Notes: a model not told the origin generated them from the letters alone. A DNA stretch of 64,000 nucleotides from Profundibacter sp033851955 (GCA_033851955.1 JAWSVK010000006.1:124001-188000); one strand, 5' to 3'. Shown: positions 52,371-61,884, counted from the stretch's first letter. Numbers and translations are program-made.

Positions 52371-55019
52371 ATGAATATTGCCAAGGCATCTGTCACACCG
52401 ATGATGGCCCAATTTCTAGAAATCAAAGCCGACCACCAAGACGCTTTGCTGTTCTATCGGATGGGTGATTTCTACGAGATGTTTTTCGACGATGCCGTCG
52501 CGGCGGCCTCTGCGTTGGATATCGCCCTGACGAAACGCGGCAAACATATGGGCGAGGACATCCCCATGTGTGGCGTGCCAGTGCGGGCCGCCGAAGGCTA
52601 TTTCCTGACCTTGATCCGCAAAGGTTTTCGCGTCGCCGTTTGTGAACAAATGGAAAACCCGGCCGAAGCCAAAAAGCGCGGCGCAAAATCTGTGGTGCAT
52701 CGCGAAGTTGTCCGGCTGGTAACCCCCGGCACATTGACAGAAGATTCCTTGCTGGATGCGCGGCGGCACAACTATCTGGCCGCCTACACCGAGGTGCGCG
52801 ATCAGGGTGCGTTGGCTTGGGTCGACATATCGACAGGGGGCTTTCATGTCATGCCTTGCCCAAGGGTGCGCTTGGGGCCAGAGCTTGCTCGCCTAGCGCC
52901 GCGTGAATTGGTTGTGACTCAACAAAATGAGGCTGATTTGAGCGAGTTAGTGACTGAATTGGGCATATCACTCACCGCGCTTTCCAGCGCGAGCTTTGAT
53001 AGTACAGCCGCAGAAAAACGCTTAACCGACCTGTTCAAAATCAGCACACTTGAATCCTTTGGTCAGTTCAGCCGGGCTGAAAATTCAGCGATGGGCGCGA
53101 TTGTTGATTGGCTCGACATTACCCAAAAGGGACAGTTGCCTCTTTTGCGCGTCCCGGTGCGTGAATCCGCCGAGGGTGCCATGCAAATTGATGCCGCAAC
53201 CCGACGTAATTTGGAGCTAACACGCAGCATGTCGGGTGGGCGGGACGGATCCCTTCTTGCAGTCATTGACCGCACCATCACAGCGGGCGGCGGGCGGTTG
53301 CTAGAACGGCGCGTGTCCAGCCCTTCCAGAAACCTGACAGACATCCACGCGCGACAAGATGCCGTAACCTCGATGTTGGATCAAACAGCGCTGACGGCAG
53401 ATTTGCGTGAAGACCTGCGCAGAAGTCCGGACATGGACCGCTCCATTTCACGCCTCGGATTGGATCGGGGCGGGCCAAGAGATTTGACCGCCATTCGAGA
53501 TGGTTTGATCCAAGCAAAATCCATGTCGGAAAGGCTGGATGGGTTAAAGCTCCCAACAAATTTGGCGGACGCAGCAACTTCCCTAACCGGTCACGGATAT
53601 TTGCTCGACTTGCTGGATCAATCCTTGGTTGCCGATCCGCCCATCTTGGTACGTGACGGCGGCTTTATTGCACCTGGCTATAATGCCGACCTTGATGAAG
53701 CCCGTACCCTGCGTGACGAAGGGCGCAGCGTCATTGCCGGCATGCAGTTAAATTTTATCGATCAAACCGGCATTTCAGCACTCAAAATCAAGCACAATAA
53801 TGTCTTGGGTTATTTCATCGAAACCACGGCAGCCCACGCCGAAAAAATGCTGTCAGCTCCGCTGTCTGAAACCTTTATCCACCGCCAAACCACGGCAAAC
53901 GCTGTCCGATTCACCACGGTCCCCTTATCGGAAATGGAAACCAAGATCCTGAATGCGGGTAATAGAGCGCTTGAAATCGAAAAGCGGCTCTATTCTGCCC
54001 TAAAAGCCGAAATTTTGGACCAGTCCGGACCAATCGCATTAGCGGCCAAAGCCCTGTCGGAAATCGATTTGTCCTGTGCATTTGCCGATCTGGCTGCGGG
54101 CGAAAACTGGTGCAATCCCACTGTAGATAGTTCCCGCACTTTTGAAATCGAAGGTGGACGGCATCCTGTCGTTGAGCAAGCTCTGCGCAAACAAGGCAGC
54201 ACGCCATTCATCGCCAACGATTGTATATTGGCCAATGGCAGCGATGGCGCCGACATTTGGCTGCTAACTGGCCCGAACATGTCTGGTAAATCCACATTCT
54301 TGCGCCAAAACGCATTGATTGCTTTGCTGGCGCAAATCGGATCTTACGTGCCCGCAAAACGTGCCCACATCGGGTTGGTTTCGCAACTGTTCAGCCGCGT
54401 CGGAGCTTCGGATGATCTGGCACGCGGGCGATCCACCTTTATGGTCGAGATGGTCGAAACGGCTGCCATTTTAAATCAAGCCGACGACAGGGCCTTGGTC
54501 ATTCTTGACGAAATCGGCCGCGGCACAGCGACATATGACGGGCTGTCAATCGCTTGGGCCACGCTTGAGCATTTGCACGACGCAAATCAATGCCGCGCTT
54601 TGTTTGCCACGCATTACCACGAAATGACCGCGCTTTCCGAGAAATTAGGCGGCGTGGAAAATGCGACCGTGACGGTCAAAGAATGGGAAGGCGACGTGAT
54701 CTTTTTGCATGAGGTTAAAAAGGGCGCAGCGGATCGTTCTTATGGTGTGCAGGTCGCCCGGTTGGCTGGGCTTCCCGACAGTGTGGTCGCCCGTGCGAGC
54801 ATCGTATTAGAAATGCTGGAAAAGGGTGAGCGGGATGGCAAGGCTGGCCAAAAAGCGTTGATCGACGATCTACCACTGTTTTCAACCACTCCAGCACCAG
54901 CGCCCGTACAGACCAAGGAATCCGAAGTCGCAGCCAGATTGCGCGACATCATGCCGGATGACCTGACTCCCAAAGACGCATTGGCCCTGCTTTACGAATT
55001 GAAAAACCTAGAGTCCTAG
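52371..55019 (+). CDS. mutS: DNA mismatch repair protein MutS
   Basis: 882 aa. Recognises mismatches as a dimer and recruits MutL. The mismatch-binding wedge is at the N-terminus (LLFYRMGDFYEMFFDDA carries the intercalating Phe-x-Glu region). The ATPase part has Walker A GPNMSGKSTFLRQ near residue 633, then DDLARGRSTFMVEMVETA, Walker B VILDEIGRGTATYDG and TATHYHE-like FATHYHEMT. Full length. The start is ATG 52371. The stop TAG shares CTAG with the stop of grpE. Confidence 0.98.
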   Translation: MNIAKASVTPMMAQFLEIKADHQDALLFYRMGDFYEMFFDDAVAAASALDIALTKRGKHMGEDIPMCGVPVRAAEGYFLTLIRKGFRVAVCEQMENPAEAKKRGAKSVVHREVVRLVTPGTLTEDSLLDARRHNYLAAYTEVRDQGALAWVDISTGGFHVMPCPRVRLGPELARLAPRELVVTQQNEADLSELVTELGISLTALSSASFDSTAAEKRLTDLFKISTLESFGQFSRAENSAMGAIVDWLDITQKGQLPLLRVPVRESAEGAMQIDAATRRNLELTRSMSGGRDGSLLAVIDRTITAGGGRLLERRVSSPSRNLTDIHARQDAVTSMLDQTALTADLREDLRRSPDMDRSISRLGLDRGGPRDLTAIRDGLIQAKSMSERLDGLKLPTNLADAATSLTGHGYLLDLLDQSLVADPPILVRDGGFIAPGYNADLDEARTLRDEGRSVIAGMQLNFIDQTGISALKIKHNNVLGYFIETTAAHAEKMLSAPLSETFIHRQTTANAVRFTTVPLSEMETKILNAGNRALEIEKRLYSALKAEILDQSGPIALAAKALSEIDLSCAFADLAAGENWCNPTVDSSRTFEIEGGRHPVVEQALRKQGSTPFIANDCILANGSDGADIWLLTGPNMSGKSTFLRQNALIALLAQIGSYVPAKRAHIGLVSQLFSRVGASDDLARGRSTFMVEMVETAAILNQADDRALVILDEIGRGTATYDGLSIAWATLEHLHDANQCRALFATHYHEMTALSEKLGGVENATVTVKEWEGDVIFLHEVKKGAADRSYGVQVARLAGLPDSVVARASIVLEMLEKGERDGKAGQKALIDDLPLFSTTPAPAPVQTKESEVAARLRDIMPDDLTPKDALALLYELKNLES

Positions 55020-55579
55020 GCTTTTGGCGCTGACGAAACACCAACCTGCGCCGGCCGCAACAAACGGTCGTGTAGCATAAAGCCTTCGGCAGCCACCTGA
55101 ATAATGTCACCGGATTTTGTGCCCGGCAGAGGTGCCTCAAACATGGATTCGTGAATGTTGGGGTCAAATCGCTCGCCGACCTCGGGCGCAATAATGGTCA
55201 TCCCGTGCTTGGAAAACACATTCAGCAATTCACGCATGGTCAACTCAATACCCTCAATCAGGCCGGCAGACACTGTACGCTGTTCTTCGGTAGCGGCCTC
55301 AAGGGCACGCTTCATGTTGTCATAAACCGGCAGCATATCACGTGCCAGTTTCGAGCCGCCGTATTGCTCGGCTTCGCGACGGTCACGGTCGCTGCGCTTG
55401 CGGGAATTTTCGGCATCCGCTAGGGCACGCATAAAGCGGTCTTTGAATTCATCGCGCTCGCCACGCATTTGCTCAAGCGGATCGACCGCAAGCGCATCAT
55501 CGTCTTCCTCAATGCGATCCAGTTCTGCCTCAAGCGATTCAATATCGTCCAAAAAGTCTTCTTTATTTGCGTCAGCCAT
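55016..55579 (-). CDS. grpE: Nucleotide exchange factor GrpE
   Basis: 187 aa. Releases ADP from DnaK. The N-terminal half is a long charged coiled coil (EALEAELDRIEEDD region, then RDEFKDRFMRALADAENSRKR). The C-terminal beta domain ends with SGDIIQVAAEGFMLHDRLLRPAQVGV. AAGGAA 7 nt before the ATG is a good ribosome-binding site. It follows hrcA by 10 bases, so both are cotranscribed. Confidence 0.96.
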   Translation of the reverse strand: MADANKEDFLDDIESLEAELDRIEEDDDALAVDPLEQMRGERDEFKDRFMRALADAENSRKRSDRDRREAEQYGGSKLARDMLPVYDNMKRALEAATEEQRTVSAGLIEGIELTMRELLNVFSKHGMTIIAPEVGERFDPNIHESMFEAPLPGTKSGDIIQVAAEGFMLHDRLLRPAQVGVSSAPKA

Positions 55580-55589
55580 TTTCTTTTCC

Positions 55590-56654
55590 TTAACCCTGAT
55601 CAGAAATCAGTTTCCCAACCAGTTGTGCCGTGTAATCCACAATCGGCACGATACGTCCATAATTCAGACGGGTGGGGCCAATGACCCCGACCGCGCCAAT
55701 AATCTTGCGATCAGAGTTCATATAAGGAGAAACCACCAAAGAGCTACCCGAAAGTGAAAATAATTTGTTCTCAGAGCCAATAAAAATGCGTACGCCTTCA
55801 CCTTCATCAGTCAATTCAAGGAATTCAGCGATATCGCGCTTGCGCTCAAGGTCGTCAAACAGGTTGCGGATACGGTCCAAATCAGCCGCCTCGGCATCCT
55901 GATCCAGCAAATTCGCACGCCCGCGAACGATCAATCGCTCATAATTCGGGCTTTCACCATCCCAGAGCGCAAATCCGCCCTCGACCAACTCCCGCGCCAG
56001 AGAATCGATTTCCTGCCGTCTTGATTTGATTTCGCGACCGATACTGCGGCGCAATTCGCTTAGCGTGCGCCCCTCGGCCAATGCGTTCAGAAAATTCGCT
56101 GCCTCTCGCATCGAGGACGGCGTTTGCCCTTTGGTCGGCGTGAACACACGATTTTCAACATGCCCATCCGCGAACACCAACACAACAAGCGCACGATCAG
56201 GCGCAAGGCTCACAAATTCAACGTGTTTAATCGGCGCCTCATGTTTTGGTGTCAAAACAAGGCTCGCTCCATGCGTCATACCTGATAACGCTGATCCAAC
56301 CCGATCCAGCATCGTCGCAACATCACTTTGGTCATTATTCAGCGTCGCATCAATTTTTTGACGGTCATCAATTTGCGGGTCGCCTACCTCTAACAATCCA
56401 TCCACGAATAGTCGCAAACCCTGTTGCGTCGGAATCCGACCCGCCGAAATATGCGGCGAATTCAACAGCCCCAAATGTTCAAGGTCCTGCATCACATTGC
56501 GGATAGTTGCGGCGCTTACTTTTTCGTCCATCGCGCGGGTCAAAGTACGCGATCCAATCGGCCCACCCGTTTCCAAATAGCTTTTAACCACGAGCCGAAA
56601 CACCTCGCGACTGCGGCTGTTCATGTCGTTAAAAATTTCGCTACCATCACTCAT
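55590..56654 (-). CDS. hrcA: Heat-inducible transcription repressor HrcA
   Basis: 354 aa. Winged-helix repressor of class I heat-shock genes that binds the CIRCE element. The helix-turn-helix region is in SRTLTRAMDEKVSAATIRNVMQDLEHLGLL (first 80 residues; given in parts SRTLTRAMDE, KVSAATIRNVM). The GAF-like middle and the C-terminal GVIGPTRLNYGRIVPIVDY are family hallmarks. I find no CIRCE match in the 73 bases upstream, so it may not regulate its own operon here. Divergent from rph. Confidence 0.95.
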   Translation of the reverse strand: MSDGSEIFNDMNSRSREVFRLVVKSYLETGGPIGSRTLTRAMDEKVSAATIRNVMQDLEHLGLLNSPHISAGRIPTQQGLRLFVDGLLEVGDPQIDDRQKIDATLNNDQSDVATMLDRVGSALSGMTHGASLVLTPKHEAPIKHVEFVSLAPDRALVVLVFADGHVENRVFTPTKGQTPSSMREAANFLNALAEGRTLSELRRSIGREIKSRRQEIDSLARELVEGGFALWDGESPNYERLIVRGRANLLDQDAEAADLDRIRNLFDDLERKRDIAEFLELTDEGEGVRIFIGSENKLFSLSGSSLVVSPYMNSDRKIIGAVGVIGPTRLNYGRIVPIVDYTAQLVGKLISDQG

Positions 56655-56727
56655 CTGGCACTTTCAGGTTGCTATTGACGTATTTGCGCAGGTATCTCGT
56701 TACTAACCCATTAACAAAGGACACACC

Positions 56728-57438
56728 ATGCGCCCCTCAGGTAGAAATGTAGACGAAATGCGGCCAATTTCAATCGAGACTGGCATCACCAAACACGCCG
56801 AGGGCTCTTGCCTGATCAAATGCGGTGATACGCATGTTCTGTGCACCGCCACAATTGACCCCGGCGTACCGCGGTTTTTAAAGGGATCTGGCCTTGGTTG
56901 GGTCACCGCAGAATACGGCATGTTGCCGCGCGCCACCAACACACGCATGCGCCGCGAGGCAAAGAACGGCCAATCAGGGCGTACCCAGGAAATTCAGCGC
57001 CTGATCGGGCGGTCTTTGCGGGCAGGGGTCGACCGTGTTGCCTTGGGTGAACGCCAGATCACTGTCGATTGTGATGTCATTCAGGCCGATGGCGGAACGC
57101 GCTGCGCCTCAATCACTGGCGGTTGGGTTGCGCTGCGGTTGGCCGTCAATAAATTGATGAAAGCTGGCGATGTAATTTCGGATCCTTTGGTTGATCCAGT
57201 AGCGGCCGTCAGCTGCGGAATTTACGCGGGTCAAAACGTTCTTGATCTGGACTATCCAGAAGATTCCGAAGCCGGCGTTGATGGAAATTTTGTTTTGCTG
57301 GGCAACGGACAAATGATCGAGGTCCAAATGTCTGCCGAGGGTTCAACCTATTCACGCGATCAAATGAATGGTTTGCTTGATCTAGCCGAAAAAGGCGTCG
57401 ACGAGCTGATGGCTGCCCAAAAGGCCGCAACAACCTGA
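56728..57438 (+). CDS. rph: Ribonuclease PH
   Basis: 236 aa. Phosphorolytic 3' exonuclease that trims tRNA precursors. Shows RPISIETGITKHAEGSCL, the phosphate-binding arginine region GLGWVTAEYGMLP, and the SGRTQEIQRLIGRSLRAGVD segment (in parts), and the C-terminal EVQMSAEGSTYSRDQM. AAAGGA 6 nt upstream of ATG 56728. Its stop overlaps the rdgB start by one base (TGATG). Confidence 0.97.
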   Translation: MRPSGRNVDEMRPISIETGITKHAEGSCLIKCGDTHVLCTATIDPGVPRFLKGSGLGWVTAEYGMLPRATNTRMRREAKNGQSGRTQEIQRLIGRSLRAGVDRVALGERQITVDCDVIQADGGTRCASITGGWVALRLAVNKLMKAGDVISDPLVDPVAAVSCGIYAGQNVLDLDYPEDSEAGVDGNFVLLGNGQMIEVQMSAEGSTYSRDQMNGLLDLAEKGVDELMAAQKAATT

Positions 57439-58046
57439 TGCGACGTTTTACCGATGATAAGTTGGTTATCGCCACCCACAACGCTGGCAAGTTGATCGAA
57501 ATTTCCGAATTGTTAAAACCATTTGGCACTTTGGTCACTTCAGCTGGCGAACTGGGCTTGGCAGAGCCTGTTGAAGATCAAGATACCTTCGCTGCCAACG
57601 CACGAATTAAGGCGCATTTTGCGGCCAAAGCCAGCGGGTTGCCTGCATTGTCGGACGACAGCGGCATCACAGTCGATGCGCTTGACGGCGCGCCCGGAGT
57701 CTTCACAGCAGATTGGGCCGAAACTCCAACCGGCCGCGACTTCCCGATGGCCATGACCAAAGTTTGGAACCTGTTGGAAGAAAAGCAAGCACCAGAACCC
57801 CGAACCGCAGCGTTTAACTGTACACTTTGTTTGGCTTGGCCCGATGGCCATGACGAGGTATTTGAGGGCCGCGTTGACGGTCGCTTGGTTTGGCCGATGC
57901 GCGGAACAAACGGGTTTGGCTTTGACCCCGTGTTTTTGCCAACGGATCATACCCAAACCTTTGGCGAGATGGACCCAGCCCGCAAAAAAGACATCAGCCA
58001 CCGCGCCGATGCTTTTGCCAAACTGGTTGCAGGCTGTTTTGCTTAG
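57438..58046 (+). CDS. rdgB: RdgB/HAM1-family XTP/dITP pyrophosphatase
   Basis: 202 aa. Hydrolyses deaminated purine triphosphates to keep them out of DNA. Shows VIATHNAGKLIEI at the N-terminus, LSDDSGITVDALDGAPGVF and the C-terminal GFGFDPVFLPTDH, all family hallmarks, and the length is usual. The ATG overlaps the rph stop (TGATG). The stop lies within the start region of hemW, which overlaps by 8 bases. Confidence 0.97.
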   Translation: MRRFTDDKLVIATHNAGKLIEISELLKPFGTLVTSAGELGLAEPVEDQDTFAANARIKAHFAAKASGLPALSDDSGITVDALDGAPGVFTADWAETPTGRDFPMAMTKVWNLLEEKQAPEPRTAAFNCTLCLAWPDGHDEVFEGRVDGRLVWPMRGTNGFGFDPVFLPTDHTQTFGEMDPARKKDISHRADAFAKLVAGCFA

Positions 58047-59196
58047 CGATTGGCAGCACGGCGGGTTTGGCCTCTATATTCATTGGCCGTTCTGCCAGTC
58101 TAAATGCCCGTATTGTGATTTTAATTCCCACGTTACCAAATCCATCGATCAGTCAGTTTGGGCACAGGCCTATTGTCTGGAAATTGAGCGCTTAGGCTTA
58201 GAAACTGGCGCACGCCCGCTACGTTCAATATTTTTCGGCGGCGGCACCCCCAGTTTGATGGATCCTGAAACCGTCGCGAAGATTTTGCGCAAAGTTCGTG
58301 AAACTTGGCCCATCAGCAACGATATTGAAATCACACTTGAAGCTAACCCAACTTCTGTCGAGGCAGGCCGGTTCGCTGGATTTAGAGACGCCGGTGTCAA
58401 TCGGGTTTCGATCGGCATTCAAGCGCTTAATGACAAGGATTTACGCCAACTTGGTCGACTTCATTCCGTCACCGAAGCCAAAGCCGCCTTGGATACAGCC
58501 TCCAACCTGTTTGACCGCATTAGTTTTGATTTGATCTACGCTCGTCAGGATCAAACACTGGACCAGTGGAAACAAGAGTTGACTGAGGCGCTCGCGATGG
58601 CAGGCGACCATCTATCATTGTACCAACTCACTATTGAGGACGGCACAGCATTCGGCGACAGGTTGGCCGCAGGTGGTTTGCATGGTTTGCCAAAAGAAGA
58701 TTTATCAGCCGACATGTATCAACTCACCCAGGATATGTGTTCCAAAGTCGGGTTTGATGCTTATGAAGTCTCTAATCATGCCAAAAGCGGCTCTGAGTCC
58801 CGCCACAACCTCATTTATTGGCAATGCGGTGACTACGTCGGAATCGGTCCTGGCGCGCATGGCCGATTAACCTTAGATGGTGTACGATATGCCACCGAGG
58901 CACCGAAAATGCCGCAAGATTGGCTGACATCCACAAGCGCTGGAAATGGTGAATTGCCCAGGCACGCCCAATCTGCTGCAGAGCATGCGGATGAGTATTT
59001 GATGATGGGTTTACGGATAACAAGCGGAATTGACTTGGCTCGTTATGAAAATATTTCGAATTCTGTCTTGGATAACAGTAAAGTTAACCAGCTTGTTGAT
59101 ATTGGTATGGTAAAAGTGTCTGACAACAGGCTGATGGCGACTCCCCGCGGTAGGCCGCTGTTAAACGCGATTATTCGAGAACTGTTAACGGAGTAG
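58039..59196 (+). CDS. hemW: HemW, radical SAM heme chaperone (coproporphyrinogen III oxidase-like)
   Basis: 385 aa, normal family length. Radical SAM enzyme; HemW binds heme and is thought to deliver it to respiratory enzymes rather than act as HemN. The cluster motif is CQSKCPYCDFN, preceded by LYIHWPF, and FFGGGTPSLMD, ITLEANPTSVEAG follow. No ATG fits at the N-terminus. I take TTG 58039 (LSDWQHGGFGLYIHWPF), with AGG 5 nt upstream; TTG 58027 is an alternative, and the frame extending to 57844 lies inside rdgB. Coupled to rdgB. Confidence 0.91.
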   Translation: MLSDWQHGGFGLYIHWPFCQSKCPYCDFNSHVTKSIDQSVWAQAYCLEIERLGLETGARPLRSIFFGGGTPSLMDPETVAKILRKVRETWPISNDIEITLEANPTSVEAGRFAGFRDAGVNRVSIGIQALNDKDLRQLGRLHSVTEAKAALDTASNLFDRISFDLIYARQDQTLDQWKQELTEALAMAGDHLSLYQLTIEDGTAFGDRLAAGGLHGLPKEDLSADMYQLTQDMCSKVGFDAYEVSNHAKSGSESRHNLIYWQCGDYVGIGPGAHGRLTLDGVRYATEAPKMPQDWLTSTSAGNGELPRHAQSAAEHADEYLMMGLRITSGIDLARYENISNSVLDNSKVNQLVDIGMVKVSDNRLMATPRGRPLLNAIIRELLTE

Positions 59197-59199
59197 GCG

Positions 59200-59553
59200 A
59201 TGCGTTTGGTTTGGCTGATGTTAGGATTAACCTCGCTTACGCTTGGCCTGATCGGTGTCGTCCTGCCATTATTGCCGACCGTCCCATTCATGTTGCTCTC
59301 TGCATTCTGTTTTTCGAAATCATCAGAACGCCTACACGATTGGTTACTATCGCACAGCAAATTTGGCCCTCCTATCAAAGACTGGCAAAGAAGCGGGGCA
59401 ATCAATAGGCGTATAAAATGCTATGCAACAGTCTCTATTCTTGCAGCTTTTTGTATTTCCCTCGCGCTGGGATTAAAACTGTCGCTGCTAGGTTTGCAGG
59501 CAACCATTCTGATCGGCGTACTTGTTTTTATTTGGACCCGTCCAGAGGCATAG
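59200..59553 (+). CDS. DUF454 (YbaN-like) inner-membrane protein
   Basis: 117 aa. Two or three hydrophobic helices (WLMLGLTSLTLGLIGVVLPLLPTVPF with the conserved G-x-LP-LPTxPF motif; ATVSILAAFCISLALGLKLS; LIGVLVFIW). The segment CFSKSSERLHDWLLSHSKFGPPI and IKDWQ is the DUF454 signature. Function unknown. It follows hemW by 3 bases. Its 3' end overlaps parB on the opposite strand by 26 bases. Confidence 0.88.
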   Translation: MRLVWLMLGLTSLTLGLIGVVLPLLPTVPFMLLSAFCFSKSSERLHDWLLSHSKFGPPIKDWQRSGAINRRIKCYATVSILAAFCISLALGLKLSLLGLQATILIGVLVFIWTRPEA

Positions 59554-60439
59554 CTGTTAGAATCCGACACAAGTCATCTAATTGCTCCAAGTCTTTGTAG
59601 CTAATCGTTAATTTCCCATGTTCTTTGCCCGCCGTGTGATTGACTGAAACCTTCATCCCCAAATTTGCCGCCAAATCCCCTTCAAGCGCACGTGTGTCTG
59701 CGTCTTTTTCGGTGGGCTTTAGATTAACCTTTGCCGGCTTAACTTTCGGCGCCTTGGCCAACCGCTCAGTCTCTCGTACTGACAATCCCTTTTTCACAAC
59801 AATACGGGCCAGTTCGACTGGGTTTTCCGTTGTAATCAACGCCCGAGCGTGACCAGACGTCAATTTTCCCTCGCGAAGCATCGCCAATACTTCATCAGGC
59901 AGTTGCAACAACCGCATCAAATTCGCGATGTGACTACGGCTTTTCCCCAGCGCTATCGCCAATTTTTCTTGTGTATGACCAAACCGACCCATCAGTTGTT
60001 GATAACCTGCTGCCTCTTCAACAGGGTTTAGATCTGCGCGTTGGACATTCTCAATAATCGCAATTTCCAAAACCTCTGTATCCGTGTAATCACGAATAAT
60101 TGCAGGCACTTCGTGCAGTTGCGCCAGTTGCGCGGCCCGCCACCTACGTTCACCCGCCACAATCTCGTAGCTTGTTGTTTTACCTTGTTTTTTTCGCAAA
60201 ATCAGCGGCTGAATAACCCCTTTTTCACGGATCGAGGAAGCAAGATCGTCCAAATCTTCTTTACGAAAATCGCGCCTCGGTTGATCAGGATTTGGCAGAA
60301 TCTTTTCAATTGGAATTGAGTGTTCGGCAGCTTTCTCAACCGCTCCCTCGTTCTTTGGCGCGTTGTCCGCAGCCACATCCGACATTAATGCAGAGAGTCC
60401 ACGCCCTAAACCACGCCGTTCGTGTTTTTTGCTAGCCAT
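59528..60439 (-). CDS. parB: Chromosome-partitioning protein ParB
   Basis: 303 aa. Binds parS and spreads on DNA as a CTP-dependent clamp, interacting with ParA. The N-terminal ParB/CTPase domain is seen in LPNPDQPRRDF, EKGVIQPLILR and GERRWRAAQLA. The DNA-binding helix-turn-helix is in RFGHTQEKLAIALGKSRSHIANLMRLL (in parts: GHTQEKLAIALGKS, RSHIANLMRLL). A C-terminal dimerisation domain completes it. The start overlaps the parA stop by 8 bases. Two parS sites are 1.4 kb and 3.3 kb beyond the gene in this window. Confidence 0.97.
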   Translation of the reverse strand: MASKKHERRGLGRGLSALMSDVAADNAPKNEGAVEKAAEHSIPIEKILPNPDQPRRDFRKEDLDDLASSIREKGVIQPLILRKKQGKTTSYEIVAGERRWRAAQLAQLHEVPAIIRDYTDTEVLEIAIIENVQRADLNPVEEAAGYQQLMGRFGHTQEKLAIALGKSRSHIANLMRLLQLPDEVLAMLREGKLTSGHARALITTENPVELARIVVKKGLSVRETERLAKAPKVKPAKVNLKPTEKDADTRALEGDLAANLGMKVSVNHTAGKEHGKLTISYKDLEQLDDLCRILTAMPLDGSK

Positions 60440-61262
60440 TTGAGTCTCTCCCTGCAGTGTTTTTCATAGAATTATTCGTCGCCAATTCACGCGCTAGCTG
60501 CCTATACGCCAAAGCGCCTTTTGAACTTGGGTCATACTCAATAACCGGCATTGCAAATGAAGGCGCTTCGCTAACCCGAACATTTCGCGGAATTATTGTC
60601 TTGAAAACAAGCTCGCCAAGGTTTTCACGCGCGTCTGCCTCTACCTGTTGGGACAATCTGTTACGGCTGTCATACATTGTCAGCACGATACCTTCGATCC
60701 TAAGGCTGGAATTGATCGTCTCGCGAACTTCACGAACCGTCAACATCAACTGAGACAGGCCTTCAAGCGCAAAAAATTCACTTTGTAGCGGAACAAGCAC
60801 AGAGTTCGCCGACACCATTGCATTTACCGTCAACAAATTCAGTGACGGCGGACAGTCAATCAGGATGAAATCAAGCTTATATTGATCAATAGCCGGTTGT
60901 CGCAAAGCATCATGCAACAGATAGCTGCGTTTTTCGTTTGAAATCAACTCGATATCTGCCGAACTAAGTCCTGTTGTGGCTGGAACGATCAATAGGTTTT
61001 CTACATCAGACTCTTGTACAATATCAACAAGCGGCACATCACCAAGTAACAAGTCATAAGTGTTTAGCTGACGCTGCGACGCCTCAATCCCCAATCCAGT
61101 AGAAGCATTCCCTTGCGGATCGAGATCAATGAGAAGCACTCTGAAGCCATCTGCAGCCAGTGCCGCACCCAGATTGATGGTCGTGGTGGTTTTTCCAACA
61201 CCGCCTTTTTGGTTCGCGACAGCAATAATACGTGGCCCCATTGGGCGGGTTGGGTCAGACAC
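60432..61262 (-). CDS. parA: Chromosome-partitioning ATPase ParA
   Basis: 276 aa. Walker-type ATPase that moves the ParB-parS complex. The deviant Walker A is NQKGGVGKTTTTINL and the Walker A' follows as LLIDLDPQGNASTG. The N-terminus SDPTRPMGPRIIAVA is typical of Rhodobacterales. I choose GTG 61262 with GGAG 9 nt upstream; it overlaps the rsmG stop by 8 bases. TTG 61277 extends further and ATG 61241 lacks a ribosome-binding site. Operon order here is mnmG-rsmG-parA-parB. Confidence 0.96.
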   Translation of the reverse strand: MSDPTRPMGPRIIAVANQKGGVGKTTTTINLGAALAADGFRVLLIDLDPQGNASTGLGIEASQRQLNTYDLLLGDVPLVDIVQESDVENLLIVPATTGLSSADIELISNEKRSYLLHDALRQPAIDQYKLDFILIDCPPSLNLLTVNAMVSANSVLVPLQSEFFALEGLSQLMLTVREVRETINSSLRIEGIVLTMYDSRNRLSQQVEADARENLGELVFKTIIPRNVRVSEAPSFAMPVIEYDPSSKGALAYRQLARELATNNSMKNTAGRDSNG

Positions 61263-61884
61263 GCTTAAGGTCTCCAATTTTTAGAATTGCACCGTTGGGA
61301 TTTGTCTTGCTTGTGAACTCTTCTAACTCAAATTTCCATTGCCCGACAGTATCTTCTATCTCTTTCTTATAGGTTTCGCCCTTCGGAAAAACGGCGATCC
61401 CATTTGGGGCCAAATGAAGCTCTGCAAACTCGAGTAATTTATCCAACGACGAGAGCGCCCGCGCTGTCAAAACATTTGCACCTAACGGCGGTACCGCTTC
61501 AATTCTCTCAGCAATAGCGACTGCATTCAGCCCTAACTCTCGTATAACCGTTTGCAAAAACGCCACCTTACGGACGTCACTTTCCACAAGCGTAAATTTA
61601 TCATCTGAGTTAAATTCAAGCGCTAGGACTGCCAACACCAACGCGGGGAATCCTCCTCCACTTCCCAAATCGACCCAATGAAGAGTGTTTTCAGGACGAA
61701 ATTGATACATTTGCGCCGAATCGTGGAAATGGCGCTGCCAGAGAGTTGCAAGTGTCGACTTTGAAACCAGGTTTATTGCTGGGTTCCATTTTGTAAGCAA
61801 AGCCGCATATTGATCCAATCTCGTCATTGTTTCACGTGAAACATCGAATGCTTCTTCAAATTCTTGCCGAAAATTCCTGTCCAT
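61255..61884 (-). CDS. rsmG: 16S rRNA (guanine(527)-N7)-methyltransferase RsmG
   Basis: 209 aa. Methylates G527 of 16S rRNA. The SAM motif is WVDLGSGGGFPALVLAV, and NLVSKSTLATLWQRHFHDS is a family hallmark. Near the N-terminus the peptide FDVSRETM is encoded by a perfect parS site (61828-61843), as is common in alphaproteobacteria. The ATG at 61884 overlaps the mnmG stop by one base (TGATG). Confidence 0.97.
   Translation of the reverse strand: MDRNFRQEFEEAFDVSRETMTRLDQYAALLTKWNPAINLVSKSTLATLWQRHFHDSAQMYQFRPENTLHWVDLGSGGGFPALVLAVLALEFNSDDKFTLVESDVRKVAFLQTVIRELGLNAVAIAERIEAVPPLGANVLTARALSSLDKLLEFAELHLAPNGIAVFPKGETYKKEIEDTVGQWKFELEEFTSKTNPNGAILKIGDLKRV
61828..61843. promoter_or_regulatory. parS: parS site 1 (ParB-binding palindrome)
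   Basis: TGTTTCACGTGAAACA, a perfect 16-bp palindrome that matches the bacterial consensus parS. It lies inside the rsmG coding sequence and encodes residues DVSRET (14-19), about 0.6 kb upstream of the parA start. ParB would load here and ParA would segregate the origin region. Confidence 0.95.

Noticed and set aside
56655..56727. CIRCE element (TTAGCACTC-N9-GAGTGCTAA) before hrcA
   Set aside because: The gap contains only GGCACTTTC-like bases and no second half; no match even with two mismatches per arm.
57844..58038. Extension of hemW to an upstream ATG at 57844
   Set aside because: It would add 65 residues fully inside rdgB, with no homology to HemW; the family length and motif position fit the TTG near 58039.
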